NCBI RefSeq assembly: GCF_000507765.1 | Contig: NZ_KI669402.1 | Coordinates: 1 to 64,000, forward strand | Direction of reading: 5' to 3' | Length of the DNA stretch: 64,000 nt | Source: Streptococcus parasanguinis CC87K | GTDB taxonomy: Bacteria > Bacillota > Bacilli > Lactobacillales > Streptococcaceae | In this document: piece after piece, positions 15,285-25,185 of the stretch | Layout of the letters: each line of letters begins with the position of its first letter | Numbering within the stretch: the first letter of the stretch is position 1 | Notes under the pieces: model-generated | The model's database searches: none | What the model was told of the DNA's origin: nothing | What the model saw: only the letters and a program-made list of their open reading frames with translations | Made by a program: the position numbers and the translations under genes

Positions 15285-16547
15285 TTAGCGTTGAGATAAC
15301 TTTTCTTCGATGGTAGCAATCATTTCATCACGTACTTCTTGAACTGGGATTTCAACAATAACAGATCCCAAGAAACCACGCACCACTAAGCGTTCCGCTG
15401 TGTGTTGATCCAGGCCACGACTCATGAGGTAATACATATCTTCTGGGTCCACTTGACCGATCGATGCAGCATGGCCTGCTGTAACGTCATTTTCATCAAT
15501 CAAGAGGATTGGGTTGGCATCTGAACGCGCTTGGTCCGATAACATCAAAACACGGCTTTCTTGCTGAGCATCAGCTCCTTTAGCCCCCTTGATAATATGA
15601 CCAATTCCATTGAAGGTCAAGGTTCCTTTTTCAAGAATAACCCCGTGTTGCAAGATATTTCCGATCGAGTTGCAACCAAAGTTGGTCACGCGGGTGTCAA
15701 TTCCTTGCACCTGACGACCGCTTGATAAGGCAACGACTTTCAAATCTGCATGACTTCCGTTTCCAACCAAGTCACTGTCAAAATCTGCAACCACGTTGCC
15801 TTCGTTCATAACACCGATAGCCCAATCAATGCTGGCATCCTGACCTAGTTTTCCACGTCGACTGATGTAGGCTGTGACATTTTCACCCAGACGGTCAATC
15901 GCCGCAAATTTCACTTGGGCACCTGAGCGGGCAATCACCTCAACCGTCACATTAGCAGTTGCTGTTGCTGAGCCATCACCTTTTGATTCTAGGCGTTCCA
16001 AATAGCTGAACTTGCTGTTTTTGCCTGCAATAATCAAAATGTGTTTGTTAAAAGGTACATCACTATCACTATCCTGGTAGAAAATACCTTCGATTGGTTC
16101 TGAAATTTCGACGTTATCTGGAATATAGAGAACAGCCCCACTATTAAAATAAGCCGTGTGGTAAGCTGCTAGCTTGTCGTCATCGTATTTGACTGAAGAC
16201 ATGAAGTAGTCTTCCACCATCTGCGGAATTTCTTCTAGGGCAGAATGGAAATCTGTGAAAAGGACTCCTTGGTCTGCCAAGGTTTGTGGCACCTGTTCAA
16301 ATACAGTTTGGGTTCCAACTTGGACCAATTTTAAGTTTGAATCGAGGGCTGTAAAATCGGGAACATTGGCAGAAGCCTCGCTTTCTGTGATCGTTCCATC
16401 CCCAAGATTCCAGCGGTGGAATTTGACGCGTTCAATGGCTGGCAATTCCAACTGATCGATCTTGTCAAAAGCTTTTTTTCGTAAATCTTGCAGCCAGCTT
16501 GGCTCAGCATGCAATTCCGAAAAGAGGGTAATATTTTCAATACTCAT
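15285..16547 (-). CDS. sufD: Fe-S cluster assembly protein SufD
   Basis: Beta-helix partner of SufB in the SufBC2D complex, 420 residues (UPF0051). The N-terminal helical domain (about 1-95) is followed by the beta-helix core, with the C-terminal motif MSRGLDQHTAERLVVRGFLG parallel to SufB. It lacks the cluster-ligand role of SufB and is needed for iron acquisition in the characterised complexes. It lies 66 nt downstream of sufC. Confidence 0.95.
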   Translation of the reverse strand: MSIENITLFSELHAEPSWLQDLRKKAFDKIDQLELPAIERVKFHRWNLGDGTITESEASANVPDFTALDSNLKLVQVGTQTVFEQVPQTLADQGVLFTDFHSALEEIPQMVEDYFMSSVKYDDDKLAAYHTAYFNSGAVLYIPDNVEISEPIEGIFYQDSDSDVPFNKHILIIAGKNSKFSYLERLESKGDGSATATANVTVEVIARSGAQVKFAAIDRLGENVTAYISRRGKLGQDASIDWAIGVMNEGNVVADFDSDLVGNGSHADLKVVALSSGRQVQGIDTRVTNFGCNSIGNILQHGVILEKGTLTFNGIGHIIKGAKGADAQQESRVLMLSDQARSDANPILLIDENDVTAGHAASIGQVDPEDMYYLMSRGLDQHTAERLVVRGFLGSVIVEIPVQEVRDEMIATIEEKLSQR

Positions 16548-16613
16548 TTTTTTCTCCTAATAAAGATACTATCTGTTTGATTTTATGACAACATTAGATC
16601 ACTTGTCATCAGG

Positions 16614-17384
16614 TTATAGTTCTTCTTTATAGTCGTAACCGAGTTCTTCTGCAAGTTGTGCATAGCCTTCACGTTCCAAGCGTGCAGCCAATTCTGGCCC
16701 ACCTGAAAGCACAACACGGCCTTCCATCATCACATGAACGACGTCAGGAGTAATATAGTTCAACAAACGTTGGTAGTGGGTGATGATCATAGCTCCAAAA
16801 CCTTCACCCCGCATTGCATTAACCCCTTTAGATACGACCTTAAGAGCATCGATATCCAAACCAGAGTCAATTTCATCCAAAAGGGCAAATGTTGGTTCCA
16901 ACATCAACAATTGAAGGATTTCATTGCGTTTTTTCTCACCACCAGAGAATCCTTCGTTCAAATAGCGTTCTGCCATTTCTTCTTTCATGTTGAGCAGTTC
17001 CATCTTTTCATCCAATTTTTTGATGAAATCACGAATAGAGATCTTCTCGTCCTCTTCTTTACCAGCATTCAAGGCTGCACGTAAAAATTCTGCATTGGTA
17101 ATCCCTGGGATTTCTGAAGGGTATTGCATAGCAAGGAACAAGCCCATCCGTGCACGTTCGTCTACTTCCAATTCCAAGATGTTGACACCATCAAAGAGAA
17201 TCTCCCCTTTGGTTACTTCATAATTTGGGTTTCCCATAATGGCAGCTGACAGAGTAGATTTCCCTGTTCCATTTGGTCCCATGATGGCTGCGATCTCACC
17301 AGTTTTTAGGGTCAGGTTTACACCTTTTAAAATTTCTTTGCCTTCAATTTCAACGTGAAGGTCTTTAATTTCTAATGTCGACAT
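16614..17384 (-). CDS. sufC: Fe-S cluster assembly ATPase SufC
   Basis: ABC-type ATPase of the SUF complex, soluble, 256 residues. It has Walker A GPNGTGKST (36-44), signature FSGGEKKRNEI near 146 and Walker B FALLDEIDSGLD near 166. It drives conformational change of SufBD during cluster assembly and is not a transporter. It is the first gene of the suf operon; a GGGAATG-type ribosome site precedes the ATG at 17384. I see no convincing promoter in the 90 nt upstream. Confidence 0.95.
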   Translation of the reverse strand: MSTLEIKDLHVEIEGKEILKGVNLTLKTGEIAAIMGPNGTGKSTLSAAIMGNPNYEVTKGEILFDGVNILELEVDERARMGLFLAMQYPSEIPGITNAEFLRAALNAGKEEDEKISIRDFIKKLDEKMELLNMKEEMAERYLNEGFSGGEKKRNEILQLLMLEPTFALLDEIDSGLDIDALKVVSKGVNAMRGEGFGAMIITHYQRLLNYITPDVVHVMMEGRVVLSGGPELAARLEREGYAQLAEELGYDYKEEL

Positions 17385-17475
17385 TGCATTCCCTTTCTTT
17401 TTACTTTGAAGTCTAGAAGGTTCTCAAAGCATCGATTCCTTCATCACAAAGTATTTTTTTACCTTTCAAGTATAT

Positions 17476-17503
17476 CAAAAAAAAGCCTAAATGGCTTTTC
17501 TTT
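17476..17503 (-). terminator. Terminator after rgpG
   Basis: Minus-strand AAAAGCC-ATTTA-GGCTTTT hairpin followed by a T-run, 16 nt after the rgpG stop, separating it from suf transcription. Confidence 0.75.
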
Positions 17504-17518
17504 TGATTAGAACTATTC

Positions 17519-18676
17519 TTATTTAGTTTTTTCTTTTCGTTTTTGACGAACTTCCTCCCGGTAGGAAGAATTCCCTATATAGCGCAGAACATTTAACAAA
17601 GGACTATGATGTGGCCCTAAAACCCCAATCAATTCTGCTAACAACTCTACTCCAAACAAGAGCCCGATCACAAGTAGGACACCCCCAATGCGACTCGAGA
17701 TGTTGAGCAAGAGAGAAATCAAGGAGAAAATCATCGAAATCCCATAGATCACAAGTACAGTTCCCCGATGTGTCAAGCCCAGAGAAAGAAGTCGGTGGTG
17801 CAAGTGATTGCGATCCGGTTTATAAAATTTTTGACCAGATAGGGTCCGACGGATAATGGCTAAAAAGGTATCTGTAATCGGTACTCCGAGGATAATCATT
17901 GGTGTGACTACCGCAACAGCTGTCGCATTTTTCAAACCTTGCAAGGACAAGACAGAAATCATAAATCCGATAAACAAGGCACCGGTGTCTCCCAAATAGA
18001 GAATGGCCGGATGGTAGTTAAAGGGAAAGAAACCTGCAATGGACGCAACCAAGACAAAGATCGTCATGGTCAGAAAGAGATTGGGTACTGGTAGAAAGAA
18101 ATAGGACACAATCCCCATTGTTACTAGGGAAATAATAGAGACTCCACTCACCAATCCATCTAATCCATCAATCAGATTGACCGCATTGGTAATAGCAACA
18201 ATCCAAATCACTGTCAAAAGATAAGAAAGCCATGGTTCAAAATGAAGTAAGGGCCCACCGAACGGAATCTTAAAATCATTTAGACGAAAATCTGTCAAAA
18301 ACCAGACCAGACTCGCTGCCAGCAGGATGCCGATCATCTTTTTTTTGGCAGACAACTCTTTTACATCATCGATCAAGCCTGTTAGCGCGATAATCCATCC
18401 TGCGCCCACGACCGGCAAGGTATAAGATAGGTAACTTTTGATTGGTGCGGTAGTGGATGTCAGCATAGGAATAAACACAAGAGTCGCAATTGAAAAAGCA
18501 ATCACAATAGACAGTCCACCCGCACTTGGCATGGGCTTGGTATTGATCCGACGCGCATTCGGATAATCTACAGCATCAATCTTAAAGGAGAACAAGCGAA
18601 CCAAGGGCGTCAATACCAAGGCAATCATAAAAGTTCCAATCAGCACCAGAACAAATTGCAAGGAAAAGGACATCAT
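17519..18676 (-). CDS. rgpG: Undecaprenyl-phosphate GlcNAc-1-phosphate transferase (RgpG/TagO/WecA family)
   Basis: Polytopic membrane enzyme of 385 residues that starts cell-wall polysaccharide synthesis by moving sugar-1-phosphate from a UDP-sugar to undecaprenyl phosphate. It has about ten membrane helices. Family motifs are GLIDDVKEL (Asp pair), NAVNLIDGLDGL, GDTGALFIGF and the His-rich RNHLHHRLLSLG. The gene start overlaps the mecA stop by 4 nt (ATGA). The mecA-rgpG pairing is known in streptococci, where RgpG initiates rhamnose-glucose polysaccharide. The exact glycan made here cannot be told from this gene. Confidence 0.9.
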   Translation of the reverse strand: MMSFSLQFVLVLIGTFMIALVLTPLVRLFSFKIDAVDYPNARRINTKPMPSAGGLSIVIAFSIATLVFIPMLTSTTAPIKSYLSYTLPVVGAGWIIALTGLIDDVKELSAKKKMIGILLAASLVWFLTDFRLNDFKIPFGGPLLHFEPWLSYLLTVIWIVAITNAVNLIDGLDGLVSGVSIISLVTMGIVSYFFLPVPNLFLTMTIFVLVASIAGFFPFNYHPAILYLGDTGALFIGFMISVLSLQGLKNATAVAVVTPMIILGVPITDTFLAIIRRTLSGQKFYKPDRNHLHHRLLSLGLTHRGTVLVIYGISMIFSLISLLLNISSRIGGVLLVIGLLFGVELLAELIGVLGPHHSPLLNVLRYIGNSSYREEVRQKRKEKTK

Positions 18677-19410
18677 AAGCTAGCAACTTTCTTCAAATTC
18701 TCAATCGCACCAGACACCATTAGTAAGTGACCATGTTCCTGCAGAACAGCTCGTGTCACTTCTGAATCATCTGCATACTCCCGAATGATGGCAAGCAACC
18801 AGGTTGGATATTGATTTGGTTGATCCTCTGTATCGATCAAGACAGTTAAATAATAATCAGACCCCATTTTGTATAATTCAGAGGTATCCACTGGAAAGCT
18901 GACCGTTTTTGAAAAGGCAACTGCTTGCTGGATATTTGAAAAACGCAAAATGTAATAAATATACTGACTTACTGGCGCTTCAGGTGTCGGATCTTGTTCT
19001 TGATTGTCCCGCAACTCTTCTTGTTCCAAATGGTGAATAGCTTCTGCATCCCCTTTTGTCTTATCAGAGATTGTTTTTTCCAGGGTTTTGATAAATTCAT
19101 CTGGCGTCATGCGCGACAACTCTTCCATATCAGGAAGATCTGATAAATCCTCAAAATCCAATTGTTGGTCAATTTTTGATTTGGTAACAAAAACATCCAG
19201 TTTATCTGGTTTTGGTGTCACACGAAAACTAAGCATCCCGCTATCCAGGAAGCTTTCTGGCATTTCGAGTTCATCCAAAATGGCGTAGAAAAACTCTTCT
19301 GTTTTTTCTTGTGGGACAAGGAAATCAGCAATTTCCATCCCACGTTCTTCTAAGTCTTCTAGTTGGATCGTGATCTTAATAGTTGAATCACTAATTTGCT
19401 TCATCTTCAT
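18673..19410 (-). CDS. mecA: ClpC/ClpP adaptor protein MecA
   Basis: Adaptor that delivers substrates, including the competence sigma factor in streptococci, to the ClpC-ClpP protease. The protein is 245 residues. The N-terminal substrate-binding domain starts MKMKQISDSTIKI. An acidic, low-complexity linker follows (about 105-145), then a C-terminal ClpC-binding domain (YIYYILRFSNIQQAVAFSK). The ATG at 19410 has GAGG 7 nt upstream; a second ATG two codons later is possible. It is first in a two-gene unit with rgpG. Confidence 0.93.
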   Translation of the reverse strand: MKMKQISDSTIKITIQLEDLEERGMEIADFLVPQEKTEEFFYAILDELEMPESFLDSGMLSFRVTPKPDKLDVFVTKSKIDQQLDFEDLSDLPDMEELSRMTPDEFIKTLEKTISDKTKGDAEAIHHLEQEELRDNQEQDPTPEAPVSQYIYYILRFSNIQQAVAFSKTVSFPVDTSELYKMGSDYYLTVLIDTEDQPNQYPTWLLAIIREYADDSEVTRAVLQEHGHLLMVSGAIENLKKVASL

Positions 19411-19438
19411 AGCATAACCTCATACTTCTAGTCTTACT

Positions 19439-19467
19439 ATTATACTAAAAAATTGGATAGAATTCAA
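19439..19467 (-). promoter_or_regulatory. mecA-rgpG promoter
   Basis: Minus strand TTGAAT (19462-19467), 17-nt spacer, TATAAT (19439-19444), about 28 nt before mecA. Confidence 0.8.
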
Positions 19468-19485
19468 AAAAAGGATGCATCGAAA

Positions 19486-19514
19486 AGAGGTCGGGACAAA
19501 AGTCTCCAACCTCG
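19486..19514 (-). terminator. uppP terminator, a solo copy of the repeat-family hairpin
   Basis: Minus strand GAGGTTGG-AGACTTTTGTC-CCGACCTC followed by TTTT. The sequence closely matches hairpin I of the dispersed repeat family (GAGGCTGGGACAAAAGTC), but the other two hairpins are absent. Confidence 0.75.
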
Positions 19515-19545
19515 AAAAATAATTTGATCAAGTTCAACCGTTCTC

Positions 19546-20382
19546 TTAGAAAATAACACGGAAGAGTCCATACAATAGCAAGATGGAACCAAGAACAATC
19601 CGGTATTTCCCAAAGACGGTGAAATCATGATTTTTCACATAATCTGTCAAGAAGCGGATAGCGTACATGCTGACCACAAAGGCCACTCCCATCGCTACCA
19701 GTAGAATAAAGAGTTGCCCCAGTGCTAGTGAATGTCCGCCAAGAGCGAATTTTCCAACCTTTAAGAGGCTAGCGCCAAACATGGCTGGGATCCCTAAATA
19801 AAAGGTAAATTCTGTCACCACTGGACGACTAACACCATTGATCAAGCCGCCTACAATCGTAGCACCTGAACGGCTTGTTCCTGGAAATAGCGATAAAACT
19901 TGGAAGAGTCCGATATAAAGAGCTGTTCGATAAGGGAGCTTATGCAATTCCGTTACTGCTGGCTCAACCTGTTCTCGTCTTTCCAGATAGATAAAGGCAA
20001 TCCCGTAGGTGATCAACATAATCGCAACGGAAATCGAATTGTGAAAATGCGCCTCAAACCAATCATCCAATTTAAAAACAAAGACAAGCGGGAGCGTTGC
20101 AACCGCAACTTTTGCCCATAATTGCCAAGTTCGACGTACTTCTAGTGGAGATTTCCCCGGTTTGAAGGGATACAATTTATCGAAATAAATCACCACAACC
20201 GCTAGGATCGCACCCAATTGGATCACGACATTGAACATCTCCATAAAGGCTGGATCTTGATTTTTAAACTGCACAAAATCCTGTAACAGAATCAAGTGAC
20301 CTGTACTTGAGATCGGTAACCATTCTGTAATCCCCTCGACAATCCCAAAAAGAACCGCCTTGATTAATTCGATCAGAAACAT
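19546..20382 (-). CDS. uppP: Undecaprenyl-diphosphatase UppP (BacA)
   Basis: Membrane enzyme of 278 residues that recycles the lipid carrier for peptidoglycan and wall polysaccharides by dephosphorylating undecaprenyl pyrophosphate. About eight membrane segments. Family motifs are [20 protein letters not shown] at about 14-33 and the [13 protein letters not shown] loop near 166. It is also linked to bacitracin tolerance. It has its own promoter and a repeat-type terminator, so it is probably monocistronic. Confidence 0.95.
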   Translation of the reverse strand: MFLIELIKAVLFGIVEGITEWLPISSTGHLILLQDFVQFKNQDPAFMEMFNVVIQLGAILAVVVIYFDKLYPFKPGKSPLEVRRTWQLWAKVAVATLPLVFVFKLDDWFEAHFHNSISVAIMLITYGIAFIYLERREQVEPAVTELHKLPYRTALYIGLFQVLSLFPGTSRSGATIVGGLINGVSRPVVTEFTFYLGIPAMFGASLLKVGKFALGGHSLALGQLFILLVAMGVAFVVSMYAIRFLTDYVKNHDFTVFGKYRIVLGSILLLYGLFRVIF

Positions 20383-20410
20383 CTTTTTCTCCTAAACTTA
20401 CATTTGCTCT

Positions 20411-20419
20411 ATTATATCA
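20411..20419 (-). promoter_or_regulatory. uppP promoter (extended -10)
   Basis: Minus strand TGATATAAT, about 29 nt before the start. The -35 is poor (TGGTCC at 17 nt). Confidence 0.6.
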
Positions 20420-20490
20420 TAAATCTATGGACTGGACCAGACCTTCTAAACTAGAAGGGAAAGAGCGACCAAGACCATTCTTAGTGCTGC

Positions 20491-22398
20491 TTAGAAGGCA
20501 CCAAAGCCTCCTCCGCCTCCTCCGCCAGAGAAACCTCCTCCACTACCAGAGGAAACTGTGAAATGACTAGCTGTCGATGCTGTCGATCCATAAGTAGACA
20601 TGGCATGACTTGAGTGGGTCACATCATGATAGAACGGAGTATAAACGAAGGCGTTTAAGGCTTGATTTTCTAAATGAATATTCCGAAGCTTCATGACCTT
20701 TGTGACCTGATCAGCTACACCATACAAGGCCGCATAGACCAATAAGCGATTCCATAGGACCAGAGACTGCAACTCTGCATCATTGAGGTGGGCAATCTCT
20801 TTCAACATCCGACCAAAACTATCCCAGTAATAGCGTTGCTCAGCACCCGCAAGATTGACAACTCCATCTCGTAGGCAGGCTTTAAAGACACCATTGAAGC
20901 GCACTGGCATAAACCAAAGTATGAGGATCCCTATCAAACAAGGAACAGAGAACCAACCCATCCCAAAGATGGCAAAGATTTCTGCTCCAAGAGCGATAAA
21001 CCAAGCAGCCCAACCAAAGAAGAGACTTCGTCTAGCTTGCGCTTCTTCTTTTGCTTCTAAAGGGCGATAGTAGCTTGGCAAATGGAGATCTTCCACCTTG
21101 CGATGAACATCTCGGGCCACTTGGTTGACAGCCGTATCAAAGCGGCCCTGAGCCCAACTTCCTAGTGAACGAATGGCATCTTGATCTGCTTTTTTGGCAT
21201 GTTTGTATACATCATCACTAAATTTATAATTCTCAAAGAGACGGTTAACAGGACAGGAAACTTGATCCCCAAAAGCCATATTCATAAAGGAGCGTTCAAA
21301 ATCATCCACATGTCCATGAGACTTTCTCGTCAAAACGACTTCATTTCCTTGTTGCTCGTAGACAATCACTCCACGATCCATCAAATCCAGCAAAGTAGCT
21401 TGAAGCATTTTTTCAAATGTGAATACTGGAGGAGTTGCCTTCTCTTTATTGGTCGGGGAGGCCTCGTCTAATTCGGCTGAATAAACAACCGAGCTCATAA
21501 CAAGAGGTGCAATATCCTGTGGAATCTCGTAAAGACGAGTATCAGTCGGATAGGTCACACCAGGCCAAATCATTTTTTTGAACCGATTGCGACCCAAGAG
21601 AGAAAGAAGCCAGAGTGCAATAATGAAGGCTGGCAAGATCCAGTTCCAAAACATGCGTGTCCAGTATTTTTCCTGTTCAATTTTAGCTTGGTTCTTGTGA
21701 AATTCATCCAATTTGGTTAATCCTGTATTTCGACCAGAATCATACAAAGTAGTTAGATCTGACTTCAACCAGTAACCATACAACTCCACAGCCTTTCCTT
21801 TGCCTAGGTTATAGAAAGTGGCAGAATAGATTCCATCTTCTTTCTTTACAGTCACATCCGGTCCCATAAAGGCTGTATGGATATACAGTTCCGATTGGGC
21901 ATTAGCTGGTGCAAACTTAGGGATGACACGAAACTGAACTTCATCCACCTTCTGATCGCCATCTGTGATCGGTTTCCAGTTCAACTCCAAGATATCCTTG
22001 TGTGAATAGAGGAGATTTTTTAATTTCCATGTAACTTTAATTTTGACAGTATCTGTCGCTACACCACTGTTATAAATTTTCACTCGGTAGCCATCACCTA
22101 GATTCGTAATCTCGGGTTCTCTTTGAAGATCACGACCTTCCACCTCAACCTTTGGCGGTATCTCAATTGCAAACCCTTGTGGCATGTTGCCCGCAGTTCC
22201 TAGGCTAACATACTGCCCTCTATAAGAATCTTTGAAATAATAAACCAGTTCTTCCTCATAGGTGGCGTCGTCCCAGGTGTCCAAGGTCAAGGTTCCACCA
22301 TAGTAAAGTACATCATAAGATGGACTAGATGCATGGACATTCTGACTGACAAAAAGGCAGGCCAGAAAGGCGAAAAAAACATACAAATACTTTTTCAT
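20491..22398 (-). CDS. DUF2207 membrane protein with glycine-rich C-terminus
   Basis: Uncharacterised envelope protein of 635 residues. It has a signal peptide (cleavage after VHA), an extracellular DUF2207 domain (to about 250), one membrane helix (WILPAFIIALWLLSLLG), a cytoplasmic part, a hairpin of two more membrane segments (about 460-500), and a tail ending in a run of Gly with Ser and Phe. I start at MKKYLYVFF (22398), which has GGAGCG upstream and an ordinary signal peptide; 43 further codons upstream are open but overlap the promoter and the divergent gene's start. The function is unknown; Gly-rich tails are usual in this family. Confidence 0.85.
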   Translation of the reverse strand: MKKYLYVFFAFLACLFVSQNVHASSPSYDVLYYGGTLTLDTWDDATYEEELVYYFKDSYRGQYVSLGTAGNMPQGFAIEIPPKVEVEGRDLQREPEITNLGDGYRVKIYNSGVATDTVKIKVTWKLKNLLYSHKDILELNWKPITDGDQKVDEVQFRVIPKFAPANAQSELYIHTAFMGPDVTVKKEDGIYSATFYNLGKGKAVELYGYWLKSDLTTLYDSGRNTGLTKLDEFHKNQAKIEQEKYWTRMFWNWILPAFIIALWLLSLLGRNRFKKMIWPGVTYPTDTRLYEIPQDIAPLVMSSVVYSAELDEASPTNKEKATPPVFTFEKMLQATLLDLMDRGVIVYEQQGNEVVLTRKSHGHVDDFERSFMNMAFGDQVSCPVNRLFENYKFSDDVYKHAKKADQDAIRSLGSWAQGRFDTAVNQVARDVHRKVEDLHLPSYYRPLEAKEEAQARRSLFFGWAAWFIALGAEIFAIFGMGWFSVPCLIGILILWFMPVRFNGVFKACLRDGVVNLAGAEQRYYWDSFGRMLKEIAHLNDAELQSLVLWNRLLVYAALYGVADQVTKVMKLRNIHLENQALNAFVYTPFYHDVTHSSHAMSTYGSTASTASHFTVSSGSGGGFSGGGGGGGFGAF

Positions 22399-22419
22399 TT
22401 GATCACGCTCCTTTGTATT

Positions 22420-22428
22420 ATTATAGCA
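22420..22428 (-). promoter_or_regulatory. Promoter of the DUF2207 gene (extended -10)
   Basis: Minus strand TGCTATAAT 22 nt before the start, without a clear -35. It lies back to back with the plus-strand transporter promoter 30 nt away. Confidence 0.6.
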
Positions 22429-22454
22429 TTTTTTAAATAAAAAGAGGACCATGT

Positions 22455-22483
22455 TTGAAATGCAGCCTATTTTACTGTACAAT
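22455..22483 (+). promoter_or_regulatory. Promoter of the amino-acid ABC transporter
   Basis: TTGAAA (22455-22460), 17-nt spacer, TACAAT (22478-22483), 31 nt before the start codon. Confidence 0.8.
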
Positions 22484-22514
22484 AGAGAAGTTAAAATAAG
22501 GAAGAGGAGAAAAA

Positions 22515-24077
22515 ATGAAAAAAACATTATTCGCGCTCTTAACAGGGCTTTTCATTTGCCTAGGCATCACACAGGTTGCTCATGCAGATGACTATTTACG
22601 AATCGGAATGGAAGCGGCCTACGCTCCTTTCAACTGGACCCAAGAAGATGATGCAAATGGAGCTGTTAAAATTGACGGTACCAATCAATATGCCAATGGG
22701 TACGATGTCCAAATCGCCAAAAAAGTTGCTGAGGAGTTAGGTAAAAAACCTCTGATCGTAAAAACATCTTGGAACGGTTTAATTCCAGCCCTCACTTCTG
22801 GTAAAATCGATATGATTATCGCTGGGATGAGTCCAACCGCTGAACGTAAAAAAGAGGTCGCCTTCTCAAAGAGCTACTATACCAGTGAACCGGTCATGCT
22901 CGTTCGTAAAGATGGAAATTATGCAAACGCCACTAGTCTAGATGACTTTAAGGATGCAAAGGTCACCTCTCAACAAGGGGTCTACCTCTATTCTCTCATT
23001 TCCCAACTCAAGGGTGTGAAACAAGAAACTGCAATGGGTGATTTTGCCCAGATGCGTCAAGCTTTAGAATCGGGTGTTATTGATGCCTATGTTTCTGAAC
23101 GTCCCGAAGCCCTAACCGCCGAGTCCGCTAATTCTAAATTTAAAATGATTCAATTCAAAAAAGGATTTGAAGTTGGGGAAGAAGATGCGACCATCGCTAT
23201 CGGGATGAAGAAGGGTGACACTAGAATTGACCAAGTCAATGCCGCACTAGCTAAGATTTCGTCTGAAGACCAAGTCAAACTCATGGATGATATGATTAAG
23301 AAGCAACCAGCTTCCAGTGATGCTAGTGATGATAAGCAGACATTCTTTAGCCAAATGATGAAGATTTTAAAGGATAATGGCCCACAGTTCTTACGGGGAA
23401 CTGGAATGACCCTCTTAATCTCTATGACTGGAACTATCGCTGGGTTGATTATCGGTTTGTTAATCGGTGTCTTCCGGACAGCTCCGAAGGCTAAAAATAA
23501 ATTCCTTGCTGGATGCCAAACTGCCTTTGGTTGGTTCCTCAATGTCTACATTGAAATCTTCCGTGGAACTCCGATGATCGTTCAATCCATGGTCATTTTC
23601 TACGGTTCCGCCCAAGCCTTTAACATTTCCTTGGATCGTACCTGGGCCGCCATCTTTATCGTATCCATCAATACCGGAGCTTATATGAGTGAGATTGTTC
23701 GTGGTGGGATCTTAGCAGTGGATCCAGGTCAGTTTGAAGCAGCGACTGCTCTAGGAATGACCCATGGACAAACCATGCGCAAGGTCGTCCTTCCACAGGT
23801 TGTTCGCAATATCTTGCCAGCAACAGGGAATGAATTTGTTATTAACATCAAGGATACATCTGTTTTGAATGTTATCTCTGTAGTTGAACTGTACTTTACA
23901 GGAAATACGGTCGCAACTCAAAACTACCAATACTTCCCAACATTTACGATCATCGCTGTGATTTACTTCGTTCTCACCTTTACCATCACACGAATCCTTC
24001 GCTACATCGAACGTCGCTTAGATTCTGATACTTATACTACAGGTGCAAATCAAATGCAAGTCAATGAGGTGAAATAA
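22515..24077 (+). CDS. Amino-acid ABC transporter, fused substrate-binding and permease protein
   Basis: A 520-residue fusion. Signal peptide to VAHA (about 24), SBP_bac_3 binding domain (about 27-265; [25 protein letters not shown]), short linker, then a His/Glu/Gln-type permease domain (about 290-505; [12 protein letters not shown] and [21 protein letters not shown], the EAA loop). Such fusions (GlnPH type) import polar amino acids, usually glutamine, glutamate or arginine; the ligand cannot be read from sequence alone. AGGAAGAGGAG precedes the ATG. The next gene is its ATPase and the ATG of that gene shares one base with this stop. Confidence 0.92.
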   Translation: MKKTLFALLTGLFICLGITQVAHADDYLRIGMEAAYAPFNWTQEDDANGAVKIDGTNQYANGYDVQIAKKVAEELGKKPLIVKTSWNGLIPALTSGKIDMIIAGMSPTAERKKEVAFSKSYYTSEPVMLVRKDGNYANATSLDDFKDAKVTSQQGVYLYSLISQLKGVKQETAMGDFAQMRQALESGVIDAYVSERPEALTAESANSKFKMIQFKKGFEVGEEDATIAIGMKKGDTRIDQVNAALAKISSEDQVKLMDDMIKKQPASSDASDDKQTFFSQMMKILKDNGPQFLRGTGMTLLISMTGTIAGLIIGLLIGVFRTAPKAKNKFLAGCQTAFGWFLNVYIEIFRGTPMIVQSMVIFYGSAQAFNISLDRTWAAIFIVSINTGAYMSEIVRGGILAVDPGQFEAATALGMTHGQTMRKVVLPQVVRNILPATGNEFVINIKDTSVLNVISVVELYFTGNTVATQNYQYFPTFTIIAVIYFVLTFTITRILRYIERRLDSDTYTTGANQMQVNEVK

Positions 24078-24817
24078 TGTCAGAAAAAATTCTTGAAATT
24101 CAACATTTAAAAAAATCTTATGGTCAAAATGAAGTCTTGAAAGATATTTCCCTTACGGTTGAAAAAGGAGAGGTGATCTCCATCATCGGGAGCTCTGGTA
24201 GCGGAAAATCAACCTTCCTTCGCTCCATCAATCTTCTAGAAACTCCTACAGCTGGAGAGATTCTCTATCGTGGACAAAATGTTCTTGATCCTGAGTATGA
24301 TCTTACCCACTACCGCGAGAAATTAGGAATGGTTTTCCAAAGCTTTAATCTCTTCGAAAATTTAAACGTCTTGGAAAATACCATCGTTGCACAAACAACC
24401 GTCCTCAAGCGTGATCGTGAAACCGCAGAAAAAGTTGCCAAAGAAAACCTTGAAAAAGTCGGTATGGGATCTCAATATTGGGCTGCCCGTCCGAAACAAC
24501 TTTCAGGTGGTCAAAAGCAACGGGTCGCTATCGCACGTGCCCTCTCTATGGATCCTGATGCCATTCTCTTCGATGAACCCACTTCTGCCCTAGATCCAGA
24601 AATGGTTGGAGAAGTCTTGAAAATCATGCAGGACCTGGCAAAAGAAGGTCTCACCATGATTGTTGTCACCCACGAAATGGAATTTGCTCGCGATGTCTCT
24701 AGCCATGTCATCTTCATGGACAAGGGTGTCATTGCTGAACAAGGAGATCCAAAAGAAATCTTTACCAATCCCAAAGAAGAACGGACCAAGGAATTTCTTC
24801 AACGCTTCTTACATTAA
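24077..24817 (+). CDS. Amino-acid ABC transporter ATP-binding protein (GlnQ type)
   Basis: ATPase partner of the preceding fused binding-permease protein, 246 residues. Walker [10 protein letters not shown] is at about 37-45, signature [15 protein letters not shown] at about 140, Walker [15 protein letters not shown] at about 162, and the H-loop THEMEF. Full length for the polar amino-acid family. It is cotranscribed with the upstream gene (ATG overlaps its stop) and followed by a terminator. Confidence 0.94.
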   Translation: MSEKILEIQHLKKSYGQNEVLKDISLTVEKGEVISIIGSSGSGKSTFLRSINLLETPTAGEILYRGQNVLDPEYDLTHYREKLGMVFQSFNLFENLNVLENTIVAQTTVLKRDRETAEKVAKENLEKVGMGSQYWAARPKQLSGGQKQRVAIARALSMDPDAILFDEPTSALDPEMVGEVLKIMQDLAKEGLTMIVVTHEMEFARDVSSHVIFMDKGVIAEQGDPKEIFTNPKEERTKEFLQRFLH

Positions 24818-24825
24818 TCTCTTGA

Positions 24826-24866
24826 AACAGTTTGCTTACCAGTATGGAAGCAAGCTGTTTTTTTGT
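24826..24866 (+). terminator. Terminator of the amino-acid transporter operon
   Basis: AACAGTTTGCTT / AAGCAAGCTGTT stem with one mismatch, then seven T. Confidence 0.8.
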
Positions 24867-24890
24867 ACCTCCTCTTCTTTTAAGGCATAG

Positions 24891-24923
24891 AAAAAAACCA
24901 GAGAGCAAACTCTCTGGTTTTTA
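24891..24923. terminator. Bidirectional terminator between convergent genes
   Basis: AACCAGAGAG-CAAA-CTCTCTGGTT flanked by A- and T-runs. It can stop the plus-strand transporter mRNA and the minus-strand small gene. Confidence 0.85.
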
Positions 24924-24937
24924 ATTGGAACAACAAA

Positions 24938-25153
24938 TTAATCTTCGAATTTTTGATGATTTTTGTCATAAAAATCAATCAATCCGAGTGCAGTTTCAAA
25001 CGAGATGTTCTTCACTTTTGCACGTCCTTGAGCCAAGGCAATGATAGACATTTCACGGGCATTTGTTTCTTTACTGATACGATATCCCGTAATTTTCTTA
25101 TCGCGTACCCATCCAACAACTGATTCTACTTTTTCAAAGTTCGATTTAGCCAT
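24938..25153 (-). CDS. Small helix-turn-helix-like protein of unknown function
   Basis: A 71-residue protein. The middle (about 22-50; GYRISKETNAREMSIIALAQGRAK) reads like a degenerate Cro/CI helix-turn-helix followed by ISFETALGLIDFY, a common last helix of small XRE-type proteins. It lacks an extra domain and sits alone with a near-ideal promoter, a good AGGAG site and its own terminator, all of which support a real gene. A DNA-binding role is inferred; it could also be a structural relic. No partner gene or toxin is next to it. Confidence 0.75.
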   Translation of the reverse strand: MAKSNFEKVESVVGWVRDKKITGYRISKETNAREMSIIALAQGRAKVKNISFETALGLIDFYDKNHQKFED

Positions 25154-25185
25154 GATCTTTCTCCTATATTATTATTTCCAATACT

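Noticed and set aside
22399-22527. A 43-codon N-terminal extension of the DUF2207 protein
   Set aside because: It runs through the divergent promoter region and the neighbour's start; the internal ATG at 22398 has the ribosome site and a normal signal peptide.
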